Part shown: positions 6,919 through 15,996 of the stretch, in pieces
Layout of the letters: each line of letters begins with the position of its first letter
Position numbering within the stretch: position 1 is the first letter of the stretch
Source of the DNA: Lachnospiraceae bacterium UBA3632
Lineage (GTDB): Bacteria > Bacillota > Clostridia > Lachnospirales > Lachnospiraceae
Direction: 5' to 3'
DNA: 17,442 nt
Assembly: GCA_002373975.1 (NCBI GenBank)
Contig: DFKZ01000082.1
Coordinates: forward strand, 1,472-18,913
Notes under the pieces: generated by a model
What the model saw: only the letters and a program-made list of their open reading frames with translations
The model's database searches: none
What the model was told of the DNA's origin: nothing
Position numbers and translations under genes: made by a program

Positions 6919-8898
6919 ATGTCAGATACAGATAAAATGAACCGAATGAAGGAGCTCGTATCCATTCTCTCGAAGGCATCCGAGGCGTATTATGCCAAGG
7001 ATGAAGAGATAATGAGTAATTACGAGTACGATAAGCTTTATGACGAGTTGGTTTCTCTTGAAACTGAGCTGGGAGTTACTTTATCCAATTCTCCTACGGT
7101 AAAAGTGGGTTATGCAGCGGTGGATGAGCTTCCCAAGGAGCGCCATGAGAGCCCGATGCTTTCGCTTGACAAGACAAAGAGCAGGGAGGATCTTTCAAGC
7201 TGGCTTAACGGACATGAAGGCATTCTTTCATGGAAACTCGACGGACTTACGATCGTTCTGACATATAAGAACGGTAAGCTTGAAAAGGCTGTAACCCGTG
7301 GTAACGGAGAGATCGGGGAGGTTGTTACCCCCAATGCCAGAGTGTTTTCAAATGTACCGTTGGAGATCGCATTTAAGGGTGACCTTATCCTTCGCGGAGA
7401 AGCGGTTATCAGTTATTCCGACTTTGAAGAGATAAACCGTAAGATCACAAATGATGCGGATAAATACAAGAATCCGCGCAATCTTTGCAGCGGCTCCGTG
7501 CGTCAGTTAAATAACGAGATAACCGCAAAAAGAAATGTAAGATTCATAGCGTTTAATCTTGTAAGCGCTGTTGAATCAGACGGAAGCGCTCATGATTTTA
7601 ACAATTCCAGAGAGAATACTTTCAGATTCCTTGAGAAACAGGGATTTGAAGTGGTCGAAAGAAAGCATGTAGACGAGAATTCGATCTTTGAGGCAATAGA
7701 GTATTTTGCAAAGAAGATAGAAGATTACGATATTCCTTCCGATGGCCTGGTGCTGACATATGAGGATATAGCATACGGAGCGTCCCTTGGAAGAACAGCG
7801 AAATTTCCTCGTCATTCCATAGCATTTAAATGGGCTGACGAAACTGCTGAAACTACACTTCTTGAGATTGAGTGGAGTGCATCCAGAACCGGACTGATCA
7901 ATCCCGTTGCAATATTTGAACCTGTTGAGCTTGAAGGGACCACCGTATCCAGAGCATCCGTACATAATGTGAGCATAGTGCGGGAGTTAAAGCTCGGAAT
8001 AGGCGATCGCATTACGGTGTATAAAGCTAACATGATAATCCCTCAGATCGCCGAGAATCTGACGGGATCGGGTAATGTGAGAATCCCCGATTCATGCCCT
8101 GTATGCGGCGGAAAAACGGAAATCAGGGCTCTAAATGAAGCGCAAAGCCTTTACTGCGTCAATGAGGAATGCCCTGCAAAGCAGATAAAATCATTTTCAC
8201 AGTTCGTAAGCCGCGAAGCATTAAATGTGGACGGATTATCGGAAGCCACCCTTGAAAAGCTTATAGATTGCGGGTTTATTAAGAGCTTCCCGGATCTGTT
8301 TGAGCTTGAAAAGCATAAGGAAAATATTGTAAGGCTTGAAGGATTTGGTGAAAAGTCTTATGATAACCTGATCTCGTCAATCGAGAAGGCAAGCCATACA
8401 ACGCTTCCAAGGCTTATATTCGGCCTTGGGATCAACGGTATAGGAGCTGCAAATGCAAAGCTCATCTGCAAAGCTTTCGATTATGATATTGAGAAGATAA
8501 AGTCAGCAAAAGCATCAGAACTTGCAGAAATAGACGGAATCGGCGCTGTGATGGCGAAAAGTCTGGAAGATTTCTTCCAAAATGAAAGAAATCTTGCAGT
8601 TTTGGAGAGACTTCTTGCAAAACTTGATATTGAAAAGCCTGAAATAAATGCTTCGGGTCAGAATCTTGCGGGACTTGTGTTTGTTGTTACCGGTAGCCTC
8701 AATTCCTTTGAGAACAGAAATGCCCTTAAGGAAGTGATCGAAAGCAGGGGCGGAAAGGTGACGGGATCCGTTACCAACAAGACCACATGCCTTATTAATA
8801 ACGATAATACATCCAATTCAACTAAGAATAAGACGGCGAAAGAATTGGGGATTCCGATTCTTACAGAAGATGAATTTGTCACCAAATACTTAAATTAG
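6919..8898 (+). CDS. ligA: NAD-dependent DNA ligase family protein, divergent clade
   Basis: A 659-residue protein with full LigA architecture: Ia domain (about 5-60, with IMSNYEYD), adenylation domain (about 75-315) with the nucleophile Lys in K106-L-D-G109, OB fold (about 320-390), a four-Cys zinc finger (Cys 393/396/413/418), helix-hairpin-helix repeats (about 430-560) and a C-terminal BRCT domain (about 583-659). It would seal nicks in DNA using NAD+. Conserved blocks include HESPMLSLD, NPRN (185-188), SGSVRQLN and AFKW (Lys 304). Three positions normally conserved around the active site differ: the residue two before the nucleophile (SWKLDG instead of E-x-K-x-D-G), TRGNG instead of TRGDG, and DGLVLT (Thr 280) instead of DGVVxK. 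This suggests a divergent paralogue rather than the replicative enzyme. GAGG (6911-6914) precedes ATG 6919. Confidence 0.88.
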   Translation: MSDTDKMNRMKELVSILSKASEAYYAKDEEIMSNYEYDKLYDELVSLETELGVTLSNSPTVKVGYAAVDELPKERHESPMLSLDKTKSREDLSSWLNGHEGILSWKLDGLTIVLTYKNGKLEKAVTRGNGEIGEVVTPNARVFSNVPLEIAFKGDLILRGEAVISYSDFEEINRKITNDADKYKNPRNLCSGSVRQLNNEITAKRNVRFIAFNLVSAVESDGSAHDFNNSRENTFRFLEKQGFEVVERKHVDENSIFEAIEYFAKKIEDYDIPSDGLVLTYEDIAYGASLGRTAKFPRHSIAFKWADETAETTLLEIEWSASRTGLINPVAIFEPVELEGTTVSRASVHNVSIVRELKLGIGDRITVYKANMIIPQIAENLTGSGNVRIPDSCPVCGGKTEIRALNEAQSLYCVNEECPAKQIKSFSQFVSREALNVDGLSEATLEKLIDCGFIKSFPDLFELEKHKENIVRLEGFGEKSYDNLISSIEKASHTTLPRLIFGLGINGIGAANAKLICKAFDYDIEKIKSAKASELAEIDGIGAVMAKSLEDFFQNERNLAVLERLLAKLDIEKPEINASGQNLAGLVFVVTGSLNSFENRNALKEVIESRGGKVTGSVTNKTTCLINNDNTSNSTKNKTAKELGIPILTEDEFVTKYLN

Positions 8899-8980
8899 AC
8901 GGAAGCTTTTATTGGCTGAGTCGTCACTTATGAGATGATATGAAAATTTTTTAATATTATATCTTTAGAGGTATTATGCC

Positions 8981-9895
8981 ATGCCCATCAAAATTCAGCG
9001 TGATCTTCCGGCAAGGGAGATCCTCGAAAATGAAAACATATTTGTAATGGATGAATTCCGTGCGGTGCATCAGGATATCCGTCCGCTGAAGGTGCTGATC
9101 CTAAACAATATGCCGGTAAAACAGGATACTGAGCTTCAATTGTTAAGAGCGCTTTCAAATACTCCGCTTCAGATAGATGTCACCTTTATGAACACCAAGA
9201 CTCATGTCTCGCAGAATACATCGGCCAATCATCTGAACAGATTCTACTGCACATTTGATGATATTAAATATGAAAAGTTCGACGGACTTATCATCACCGG
9301 TGCGCCTGTTGAGGATATCAGCTTCGAAGAGGTTGATTACTGGGACGAGGTCTGCACCATAATGGACTGGGCCGAGACCCATGTGACCTCCACGCTTCAT
9401 ATCTGCTGGGGAGCACAGGCAGGCTTTTATCATTATTACGGGATAAATAAGATTCAGCTGCCTCAGAAGCTTTTCGGGATTTATAAGCACAGAGTTAATA
9501 ACCGCAAGATCCCGCTAGTCAGAGGTTTTGATGATGTGTTTCTCGCTCCTCACAGCCGTCATACAGCCACTTCAACGCAGGAGCTTAAGAACTGCAAGGA
9601 TCTTACCATTCTGGCAGAGAGCGATGAAGCAGGTGTATTTCTTGCTATAGCGGAGGAAGGCAAAAAGATATTTGTTACGGGGCATCCGGAGTATGACAGG
9701 CTTACTCTTAAAAACGAGTATTTCCGGGATCTTAATAAGGGGCTGCCCATACAGGTTCCCTTTAATTACTTCCCGGATGATGATCCGGAGAAAAAGCCCC
9801 TGCTTACATGGCGTTCGCACAGCAATAATCTGTATTCCAACTGGTTGAACTATTATGTATATCAGATAACGCCTTATGAGCTTGGCGGTGAATGA
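8981..9895 (+). CDS. metA: Homoserine O-acetyltransferase (MetA family, acetyl-CoA type)
   Basis: A 304-residue MetA-type enzyme that activates L-homoserine for methionine synthesis. It starts MPIKIQRDLPAREILENENI, the family's typical N-terminus. The catalytic Cys is C142 in HICWGAQA, with His 235 and Glu 237 in GHPEYDR completing the triad. Residue 111 is Glu (GAPVE). In the MetA family Glu at this position is known to favour acetyl-CoA and Gly succinyl-CoA, so O-acetylhomoserine is the likely product despite common succinyltransferase annotations. AGAGG (8967-8971) is 9 nt before ATG 8981. An out-of-frame ATG at 8976 is not the start. The 82-nt upstream gap shows no recognisable SAM riboswitch or T-box. 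Confidence 0.93.
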   Translation: MPIKIQRDLPAREILENENIFVMDEFRAVHQDIRPLKVLILNNMPVKQDTELQLLRALSNTPLQIDVTFMNTKTHVSQNTSANHLNRFYCTFDDIKYEKFDGLIITGAPVEDISFEEVDYWDEVCTIMDWAETHVTSTLHICWGAQAGFYHYYGINKIQLPQKLFGIYKHRVNNRKIPLVRGFDDVFLAPHSRHTATSTQELKNCKDLTILAESDEAGVFLAIAEEGKKIFVTGHPEYDRLTLKNEYFRDLNKGLPIQVPFNYFPDDDPEKKPLLTWRSHSNNLYSNWLNYYVYQITPYELGGE

Positions 9896-9899
9896 TAAT

Positions 9900-9944
9900 C
9901 TGTACAGGTCTTGAAAGTACAGGCTGCTTCCGCGATGTGGAAGC
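9900..9944 (+). other. Two consecutive hairpins in the metA-sulP gap
   Basis: CTGTAC (9900-9905) pairs perfectly with GTACAG (9917-9922), loop 11. GCTTCC (9926-9931) pairs with GGAAGC (9939-9944), loop 7. They lie in the 81-nt leader before the transporter and are followed by an A-rich stretch, not a T-run, so this is not an obvious terminator. It could be a processing or attenuation structure between two genes. Confidence 0.4.
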
Positions 9945-9976
9945 CGATCAAATAAAAAGAGAGAGATTATGAGAAA

Positions 9977-11638
9977 ATGAACAAGAAAAGTAAGTTAAAG
10001 CCGATGCTTTTTTCAAATATGAAAGAGTATACGGCTGCTCAGTTTGCAAAAGATGTGGTAAGCGGACTTATCGTTGCCATTATAGCGCTTCCGCTTTCCA
10101 TAGCGCTTGCACTTGCATCGGGTGTTGGTCCTGAAAAGGGTATTTATACTGCGATTATAGCCGGTTTTCTTATCTCATTCCTTGGAGGAAGCAGAGTGCA
10201 GATAGCCGGCCCCACCGCAGCATTCGCCACGATCGTTGCGGGAATTGTTGCTAAGAACGGATTTGACGGGCTTGTAATAGCTACGATCCTTGCAGGTGTG
10301 ATCCTTATAATCATGGGATTATTAAGGTTCGGAAGTCTTATAAGGTTTATCCCATACACCATCACAACAGGTTTTACAGCAGGTATAGCCGTGACTATTC
10401 TTGTGGGACAGATCAAGGATTTCCTGGGCCTTACTTATGCTCCCGGTACCGAGAATATCGAAACGATCGATAAGATAAAGAATATCTTCAAATTTGCGGG
10501 AACCTTTAATTATCAGGCTTTGATCGTGGGCGCGGTGAGCCTTGTGATACTTATACTCTGGCCTATGATACCCAAGGTGGGAAGCCTTGTTCCGGCATCT
10601 CTGATAGCTGTATTTGCCGGAATAGGAATGGTAAAAGGGCTTGGACTTAATGCAAATACCATCGGAGATCTTTATACGATAACCGCAGGTTTTCCGCCTT
10701 TTAGTTTTCCTCAGTTTACTTTTGCAAAAGTAAGGGCCGTTATCGGAGATTCATTCACCATAGCGATCCTGGCCGCAATAGAATCACTTCTTTCCTGTGT
10801 GGTCGCAGACGGTATGATAAATTCACATCACCGCTCCAATCAGGAACTTATTGCACAGGGCGTCGGAAATATAGGATCGGCGCTGTTCGGCGGTATTCCC
10901 GCAACAGGTGCGATCGCCCGTACGGCAGCCAATATCAAAAACGGCGGAAGAACTCCCGTGGCCGGAATGATCCACGCAGTTATACTTGTGCTGGTAATAC
11001 TTTTCCTTATGCCTTATGCTGCGCTCATTCCAATGCCTACCATAGCGGCTATACTGTTCATCGTGGCTTACAATATGTGCGGCTGGAAGACCTTTGTGCA
11101 TCTGTGCAAGACAGCTCCCAAGAGCGATATAATCGTGCTTGTGGTAACATTTGTGCTCACGGTTGTATTTGATCTTGTGGTTGCCATCGGAGTGGGAATG
11201 GTAATGGCGTGCGTTCTTCTTATGAAGAGAATGGCAGACGAATCCTCGGTTAAGGGCTGGGAATACATAGACCCCGATAACGATCCTGACAGCATAGAAT
11301 TAAAGAAAGTGCCTAAAAACGTGCGTGTTTACGAGATCAGCGGACCTATGTTCTTTGGCGCTGCAGACAGGATCACCGACATCACATTAAAGGAATTTAC
11401 AAAAGTGCTGGTCATCAGAATGAGAGCAGTACCTGCTCTTGATGCAACAGCCATGCATTCTCTTGAGCAGCTATATGATAAATGTGATAAGAACGGCGTA
11501 AAGATGGTCTTTTCACATGTAAATGAACAGCCCATGAAGACCATGCAGAAGGATGGATTTGTTAAAAGGGTCGGAGAAGAAAACTTCTGCCCTCATATAG
11601 ACGATGCTTTAAAGAGGGCAGAAGAGATATCCGAATGA
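9977..11638 (+). CDS. SulP family anion transporter with C-terminal STAS domain
   Basis: A 553-residue secondary transporter of the SLC26/SulP family. Residues about 25-415 are very hydrophobic, consistent with about 12-14 membrane segments. They contain the SulP signature ASGVGPEKGIYTAI (47-60) followed by GGSRVQIAGPTAAFA (70-84), and the conserved ESLLSCVVADGMI and FGGIPATGAIARTAANI blocks. The cytoplasmic STAS domain spans about 447-550 with VPALDATAMHSLEQL at its conserved Asp-Ala-Thr turn. The substrate is probably sulfate, bicarbonate or another anion and cannot be decided from sequence. It follows a methionine gene by 81 nt, which fits sulfate only weakly. GAGAG (9961-9965) precedes ATG 9977. 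A 4-codon reading frame, ATG 9969 to TGA 9980, overlaps the start and could couple translation. Confidence 0.92.
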   Translation: MNKKSKLKPMLFSNMKEYTAAQFAKDVVSGLIVAIIALPLSIALALASGVGPEKGIYTAIIAGFLISFLGGSRVQIAGPTAAFATIVAGIVAKNGFDGLVIATILAGVILIIMGLLRFGSLIRFIPYTITTGFTAGIAVTILVGQIKDFLGLTYAPGTENIETIDKIKNIFKFAGTFNYQALIVGAVSLVILILWPMIPKVGSLVPASLIAVFAGIGMVKGLGLNANTIGDLYTITAGFPPFSFPQFTFAKVRAVIGDSFTIAILAAIESLLSCVVADGMINSHHRSNQELIAQGVGNIGSALFGGIPATGAIARTAANIKNGGRTPVAGMIHAVILVLVILFLMPYAALIPMPTIAAILFIVAYNMCGWKTFVHLCKTAPKSDIIVLVVTFVLTVVFDLVVAIGVGMVMACVLLMKRMADESSVKGWEYIDPDNDPDSIELKKVPKNVRVYEISGPMFFGAADRITDITLKEFTKVLVIRMRAVPALDATAMHSLEQLYDKCDKNGVKMVFSHVNEQPMKTMQKDGFVKRVGEENFCPHIDDALKRAEEISE

Positions 11639-11672
11639 TATTTGAGAATCTGAATGATATCTGAAGAATTAA

Positions 11673-14600
11673 TTAATTCTCCAGCTTTTTAAATGCAGTG
11701 CTCAGCATGAGCTTCAGACGGTTAACCTGGTTAACCTCGCTTGCTCCGGGATCGAAGTCGATAGCTACGATATTTGATCCCGGATTTGCTTTTCTCACAG
11801 CTTTGATGGGGCCTTTTCCCACTATGTGGTTAGGCAGACATCCGAAGGGCTGAACGCATACGATGTTCTGCACACCATTGTGGCAAAGTTCCATCATTTC
11901 TCCTGTAAGCAGCCAGCCTTCACCGGCCTGGTTTCCGAGAGATACCACTTCGGATGCAAGCTTTGCGGTTTCGTAGATGCTTTCGGGACGCTCAAAATGA
12001 ATACTCTTATCGTAAGCTTTAAACGCAGTGTTCCTGACAATATTATCTATTGCCCAGATACCTAACTTACCTACAAGCTTATTGACCTTTTTCATTCCGT
12101 AATTGTCTGCCTTGAATATCTGATTGTAGAAGCAGTACTGGATGAAATCTATAAAGTCGGGAACAACGGCCTCTGCACCTTCACTTTCTATCTGATTAAC
12201 CATGTAATTATTTCCGGAAGGAGCAAATTTGATAAGTATCTCGCCGACTATTCCAACCCTGGGCTTTTTCAGGTTTTCATCTATGGGAATTGCATCAAAA
12301 TCCTTTACTATTTCACGGCAGTATTTCTTGAATCTTCCCCATCTTATATGCTTATCCATGATAAGTGCGCGGCACTTTTCAAGCCATTTGGCGTGAAGCG
12401 CGTCACAGCTTCCCTTTTCGAGTTCGTAAGGACGCATGCGGTAAATGCATTTCATAAACACATCACCAAGAGTAAATGCCATTGCGAAGCGAAGCACAAG
12501 CTTAAGTGAAAGCTTGAATCCGCTGTTTTTCTCGATTCCGCCCACACTCAGGGATATAACCGGAACCTGAGGATACCCTGCCTTTGCCAGAGCTCTTCTT
12601 ATAAATCCGATATAGTTGGTGGCACGGCAGCATCCGCCGGTCTGTGTGATGATGATCGCGGTTTTATCGACATCGTAATTGCCTGATTCTATGGCCTGTA
12701 CCAGCTGGCCCGTCATCATAAGAGAAGGAAAGCAGGCATCGTTGTTAACATATTTAAGGCCGGTGCTTATGGCTTGTTTATCGGCATTTCCAAGCACTAC
12801 AAAATTGTATCCGCTTGCCCTGAAGCAGGTTTCAAACATATCAAAGTGAACGGGAGAAAGCTGCGGGCAGATGATGGTGTATTTGCCTTTCATTTCCTCT
12901 GTGAATTCAACTCTCCTGTAGGAACTGTCAGCCTCTTTGGCATGCTTTCCGGTGCGCTTTCTTTCATCTATGGCGCTGATAAGTGAACGCACTCTGATCC
13001 TTGCTGCTCCCAGGTTATTTACTTCATCAATCTTTAGGCAGGTATATATCTTGTTGGAGCAGGATAGGATATCCGCCACCTGGTCGGAGGTAACCGCATC
13101 AAGACCGCACCCGAAAGAGTTAAGCTGGATCATGTCCAGATCATCACGGGTTCTGATATAGCTGGCCGCAGCATATAATCTTGCATGGTAAGTCCACTGA
13201 TCGGATACAATAAGAGGTCTGTCGGGCTTTGCAAGATGAGCGATGGAGTCCTCGGATAATACCGCGATACCGTAAGAGTTTATCATCTCGGGTATTCCGT
13301 GGTTTATTTCCGGGTCTATATGATAGGGACGTCCTGCGAGAACGATTCCATGACGCCCTGTCTCTTCGAGATATTTGAGGGTTTCTTCACCCTTATTCTG
13401 TATATCCTTTCTACATGATGCCAGTTCTTCCCAGGCAAGATGTATGGCTTCCTTAAGCTCGGAACGGGGGATCTCCTTAAATTCCTTCGAAAGCACCTGA
13501 TAGATTGTCTTTTCGGATTTAAAGGACATAAAAGGATTCCTGAAGCGCACCTTGCCGTCGGTTATGGCTTCAAGATTGTTCTTGATGTTTTCGGAATTGG
13601 ATGCCACGATAGGGCAGTTGTAGTTGTTTGCTGTATCTGCATCTTCCTTGCGCTCATAAAAGACAGAAGGGTAGAAGATAAAATCAAGCTTCTGATCCGC
13701 AAGCCAGGTGACATGGCCGTGAGCTATCTTTGCGGGATAGCAGAGAGATTCGGAAGGGATCGATTCTATTCCCATCTCATATACTTTTCTTGTGGAGCCG
13801 GGGGACAGGATCACGCGATATCCCAGAACTTTGAAAAATGTGGCCCAGAATGGATAATCCTCATAAATGTTGAGAACTCTGGGTATGCCTACAATGCCTC
13901 TTTTGGCTTCCGATTCCGAAAGGGGCTCATAGTCGAATATTCTTTTTAGCTTATACTCATAAAGATTAGGTACGCCCTCGGCATTCTTTTTGCCGCCGAT
14001 TCCGCGCTCGCAGCGGTTTCCGGAAATAAACTGCCTTCCGCCGGAGAATCTGTTGATGGTAAGACGGCAGTTGTTGGTGCATCCCTTACACTTGGTCATG
14101 CTTGTCTCATACTTGAGGCCTATTATGTCATCAAGTGAGAGCATGGTGGTTTCATAACCTTCTTCGTATCTTTCACGGGCGATGAGAGCACATCCGAAGG
14201 CTCCCATTATGCCGGCGATATCGGGACGTATCACTTCGCAGTCAGCGATCTTTTCGAGGCTTCTTAATACCGCGTTGTTGTAAAATGTTCCGCCCTGAAC
14301 AACGATATTATCTCCAAGCTCTTCGGCGCTTGATACCTTTATAACTTTATACAGAGCATTTTTTATAACAGAGTAAGCAAGACCTGCCGAAATATCCGCC
14401 ACGGAAGCGCCTTCTTTCTGGGCCTGCTTAACCTTGGAATTCATGAATACGGTGCATCTTGTTCCCAGATCGATGGGATGAGGGGCAAAGAGTGCTTCCT
14501 GTGCGAAATCCTTTACGGAAAAATCGAGGGATTTAGCAAAGGTTTCTATAAAGGAACCGCATCCCGAGGAACATGCCTCGTTTAGCTGAACGGAGTCTAC

Positions 14601-15914
14601 CGTGCGGTTCTTTATCTTGATACATTTCATGTCCTGACCGCCGATATCGAGTATGCAATCAACTTCGGGGTCAAAGAAAGATGCAGCTTTATAATGAGCG
14701 ATGGTCTCGACCTCACCGTCATCGAGCATAAATGCGGATTTAAGCAGAGCTTCGCCGTAACCGGTAGAGCAGGAGCGCACTATCTTTACGCCTTCGGGAA
14801 GCTTTTCTTTTATGTCCGCTATGGCTGAAATAGCTGTTTTGAGGGGAGAACCGTTATTGTTTGAATAAAATGAATAGAGAAGCTCACCTTTTTCACCGAT
14901 AAGAGCGATCTTGGTGGTGGTTGATCCCGCATCGATCCCCAGGTATGCCTTTCCCTTATATTCAGAGAGATTTCCCTTTTCAACCTGAGCTTTTGAATGC
15001 CTTTTTTCAAATGCATTAAAATCCTCCTTTGATGCAAAAAGAGGCTCCATACGCTCCACTTCAAATTCCATCTTGAAGTCCTGAGAAAGCTTATTTACAA
15101 GGCTTTCGAGGGATATGGATACGTTTTTGTCGTAGTTCATTGCTGAGCCGATAGCCGCAAAAAGATGCGAATTATCCGCATCGATTATATGCTCATCATC
15201 AAGCTTTAATGTGCGGACAAAGGCTGCCTTAAGCTGATCGAGGAAGTGAAGGGGACCGCCGAGAAAAGCAACATGACCGCGGATGGGTTTACCGCAGGCA
15301 AGTCCGGATATAGTCTGGTTAACCACAGCCTGGAATATGGATGCCGCCAGATCTTCGCTTGTGGCACCTTCATTTATTAGGGGCTGGATGTCTGTCTTGG
15401 CGAATACTCCGCATCTTGCGGCGATTGTATAGAGAGACTGATAGTTTTTGGCATATTCATTAAGACCGGATGCATCCGTCCTTAAAAGTGAAGCCATCTG
15501 ATCGATGAAAGAACCGGTGCCGCCGGCACAGATACCGTTCATTCTCTGCTCCACATTTCCGTCTTCAAAGTAGATTATTTTTGCGTCCTCACCGCCCAGC
15601 TCAATGGCAACATCGGTCTTGGGTGCAAGAGCTTTAAGAGAGGTTGCAACTGCGATAACTTCCTGGGTAAAAGGGATACCGAGATTTTTAGCTATATTAA
15701 GTCCGCCCGAACCTGTGATAACAGGATAAACGGTCAGATCCCCGCATGCTTTGTATGCATCCTCGATAAGACCGGAAAGAGTTTCACGTATATTTGCAAA
15801 ATGTCTTCTGTAATCCGAGAAGATGATATTGTTATCATTATCCAAAACCGCTATCTTTACGGTGGTTGAGCCCATATCTATGCCCAGTCTGGCGGTTTTT
15901 ATGCTGTCTGTCAT
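11673..15914 (-). CDS. Fused 2-hydroxyacyl-CoA dehydratase activase: two ASKHA ATPase domains, DUF2229 and dehydratase-like C-terminus
   Basis: A 1,413-residue protein. ATG 15914 is chosen because GGAG (15925-15928, minus strand) lies 10 nt upstream and the product starts just before RLGIDMGSTTVKIAV. A GTG at 15956 would add 14 residues but lies too close to the predicted promoter. Layout: BadF/HgdC-like ASKHA ATPase 1 (about 8-265), with cluster Cys 129 in GICAGGTGSF and Cys 168 in RCGVF; ATPase 2 (about 322-585), with LGIDAGSTTTKI, Cys 448 in ACSSGCGSF and Cys 487 in RCTVF; a Cys cluster CKGCTNNC (609/612/616); DUF2229-like region (about 670-890); and a C-terminal COG3581-like part with QTGGCCRATNY (Cys 1095/1096). 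Family activases use ATP and a [4Fe-4S] cluster to inject an electron into 2-hydroxyacyl-CoA dehydratases. No dehydratase subunits are adjacent, so the substrate is unknown. The gene is convergent with sulP (34-nt gap) and divergent from the next gene. Confidence 0.88.
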   Translation of the reverse strand: MTDSIKTARLGIDMGSTTVKIAVLDNDNNIIFSDYRRHFANIRETLSGLIEDAYKACGDLTVYPVITGSGGLNIAKNLGIPFTQEVIAVATSLKALAPKTDVAIELGGEDAKIIYFEDGNVEQRMNGICAGGTGSFIDQMASLLRTDASGLNEYAKNYQSLYTIAARCGVFAKTDIQPLINEGATSEDLAASIFQAVVNQTISGLACGKPIRGHVAFLGGPLHFLDQLKAAFVRTLKLDDEHIIDADNSHLFAAIGSAMNYDKNVSISLESLVNKLSQDFKMEFEVERMEPLFASKEDFNAFEKRHSKAQVEKGNLSEYKGKAYLGIDAGSTTTKIALIGEKGELLYSFYSNNNGSPLKTAISAIADIKEKLPEGVKIVRSCSTGYGEALLKSAFMLDDGEVETIAHYKAASFFDPEVDCILDIGGQDMKCIKIKNRTVDSVQLNEACSSGCGSFIETFAKSLDFSVKDFAQEALFAPHPIDLGTRCTVFMNSKVKQAQKEGASVADISAGLAYSVIKNALYKVIKVSSAEELGDNIVVQGGTFYNNAVLRSLEKIADCEVIRPDIAGIMGAFGCALIARERYEEGYETTMLSLDDIIGLKYETSMTKCKGCTNNCRLTINRFSGGRQFISGNRCERGIGGKKNAEGVPNLYEYKLKRIFDYEPLSESEAKRGIVGIPRVLNIYEDYPFWATFFKVLGYRVILSPGSTRKVYEMGIESIPSESLCYPAKIAHGHVTWLADQKLDFIFYPSVFYERKEDADTANNYNCPIVASNSENIKNNLEAITDGKVRFRNPFMSFKSEKTIYQVLSKEFKEIPRSELKEAIHLAWEELASCRKDIQNKGEETLKYLEETGRHGIVLAGRPYHIDPEINHGIPEMINSYGIAVLSEDSIAHLAKPDRPLIVSDQWTYHARLYAAASYIRTRDDLDMIQLNSFGCGLDAVTSDQVADILSCSNKIYTCLKIDEVNNLGAARIRVRSLISAIDERKRTGKHAKEADSSYRRVEFTEEMKGKYTIICPQLSPVHFDMFETCFRASGYNFVVLGNADKQAISTGLKYVNNDACFPSLMMTGQLVQAIESGNYDVDKTAIIITQTGGCCRATNYIGFIRRALAKAGYPQVPVISLSVGGIEKNSGFKLSLKLVLRFAMAFTLGDVFMKCIYRMRPYELEKGSCDALHAKWLEKCRALIMDKHIRWGRFKKYCREIVKDFDAIPIDENLKKPRVGIVGEILIKFAPSGNNYMVNQIESEGAEAVVPDFIDFIQYCFYNQIFKADNYGMKKVNKLVGKLGIWAIDNIVRNTAFKAYDKSIHFERPESIYETAKLASEVVSLGNQAGEGWLLTGEMMELCHNGVQNIVCVQPFGCLPNHIVGKGPIKAVRKANPGSNIVAIDFDPGASEVNQVNRLKLMLSTAFKKLEN

Positions 15915-15967
15915 GTTGAAGATACTCCGTTTGTAATGATTTTCGTTTTGATTCACACCAATTGCTT

Positions 15968-15996
15968 ATTATACTTGTAAATCAGCCGTTTGGCAA
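15968..15996 (-). promoter_or_regulatory. Sigma-A type promoter of the activase gene
   Basis: Read on the minus strand, TTGCCA (15996-15991) is followed after exactly 17 nt by TATAAT (15973-15968), a perfect -10 box with a five-of-six -35 box. Transcription should start near 15961, giving a leader of about 47 nt to ATG 15914. This spacing also argues against the GTG at 15956 as the start. Confidence 0.8.

Noticed and set aside
8899..8980. SAM riboswitch or T-box before metA
   Set aside because: The gap is only 82 nt and shows no kink-turn, pseudoknot-like or T-box consensus elements. Only weak short pairings such as GACG/CGTC are visible.
9977..11638. Calling the SulP protein a sulfate permease because it follows metA
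   Set aside because: SulP proteins carry sulfate, bicarbonate and other anions, and nothing visible decides the substrate. The two genes may not share a transcript.
13440..13949. 169-residue plus-strand frame opposite the activase gene
   Set aside because: It is antisense to a clearly conserved domain region, with composition typical of a shadow frame.
15915..15956. GTG 15956 as activase start
   Set aside because: It lies about 12 nt from the -10 box, has no ribosome binding site, and adds residues with no family match. ATG 15914 has GGAG 10 nt upstream.
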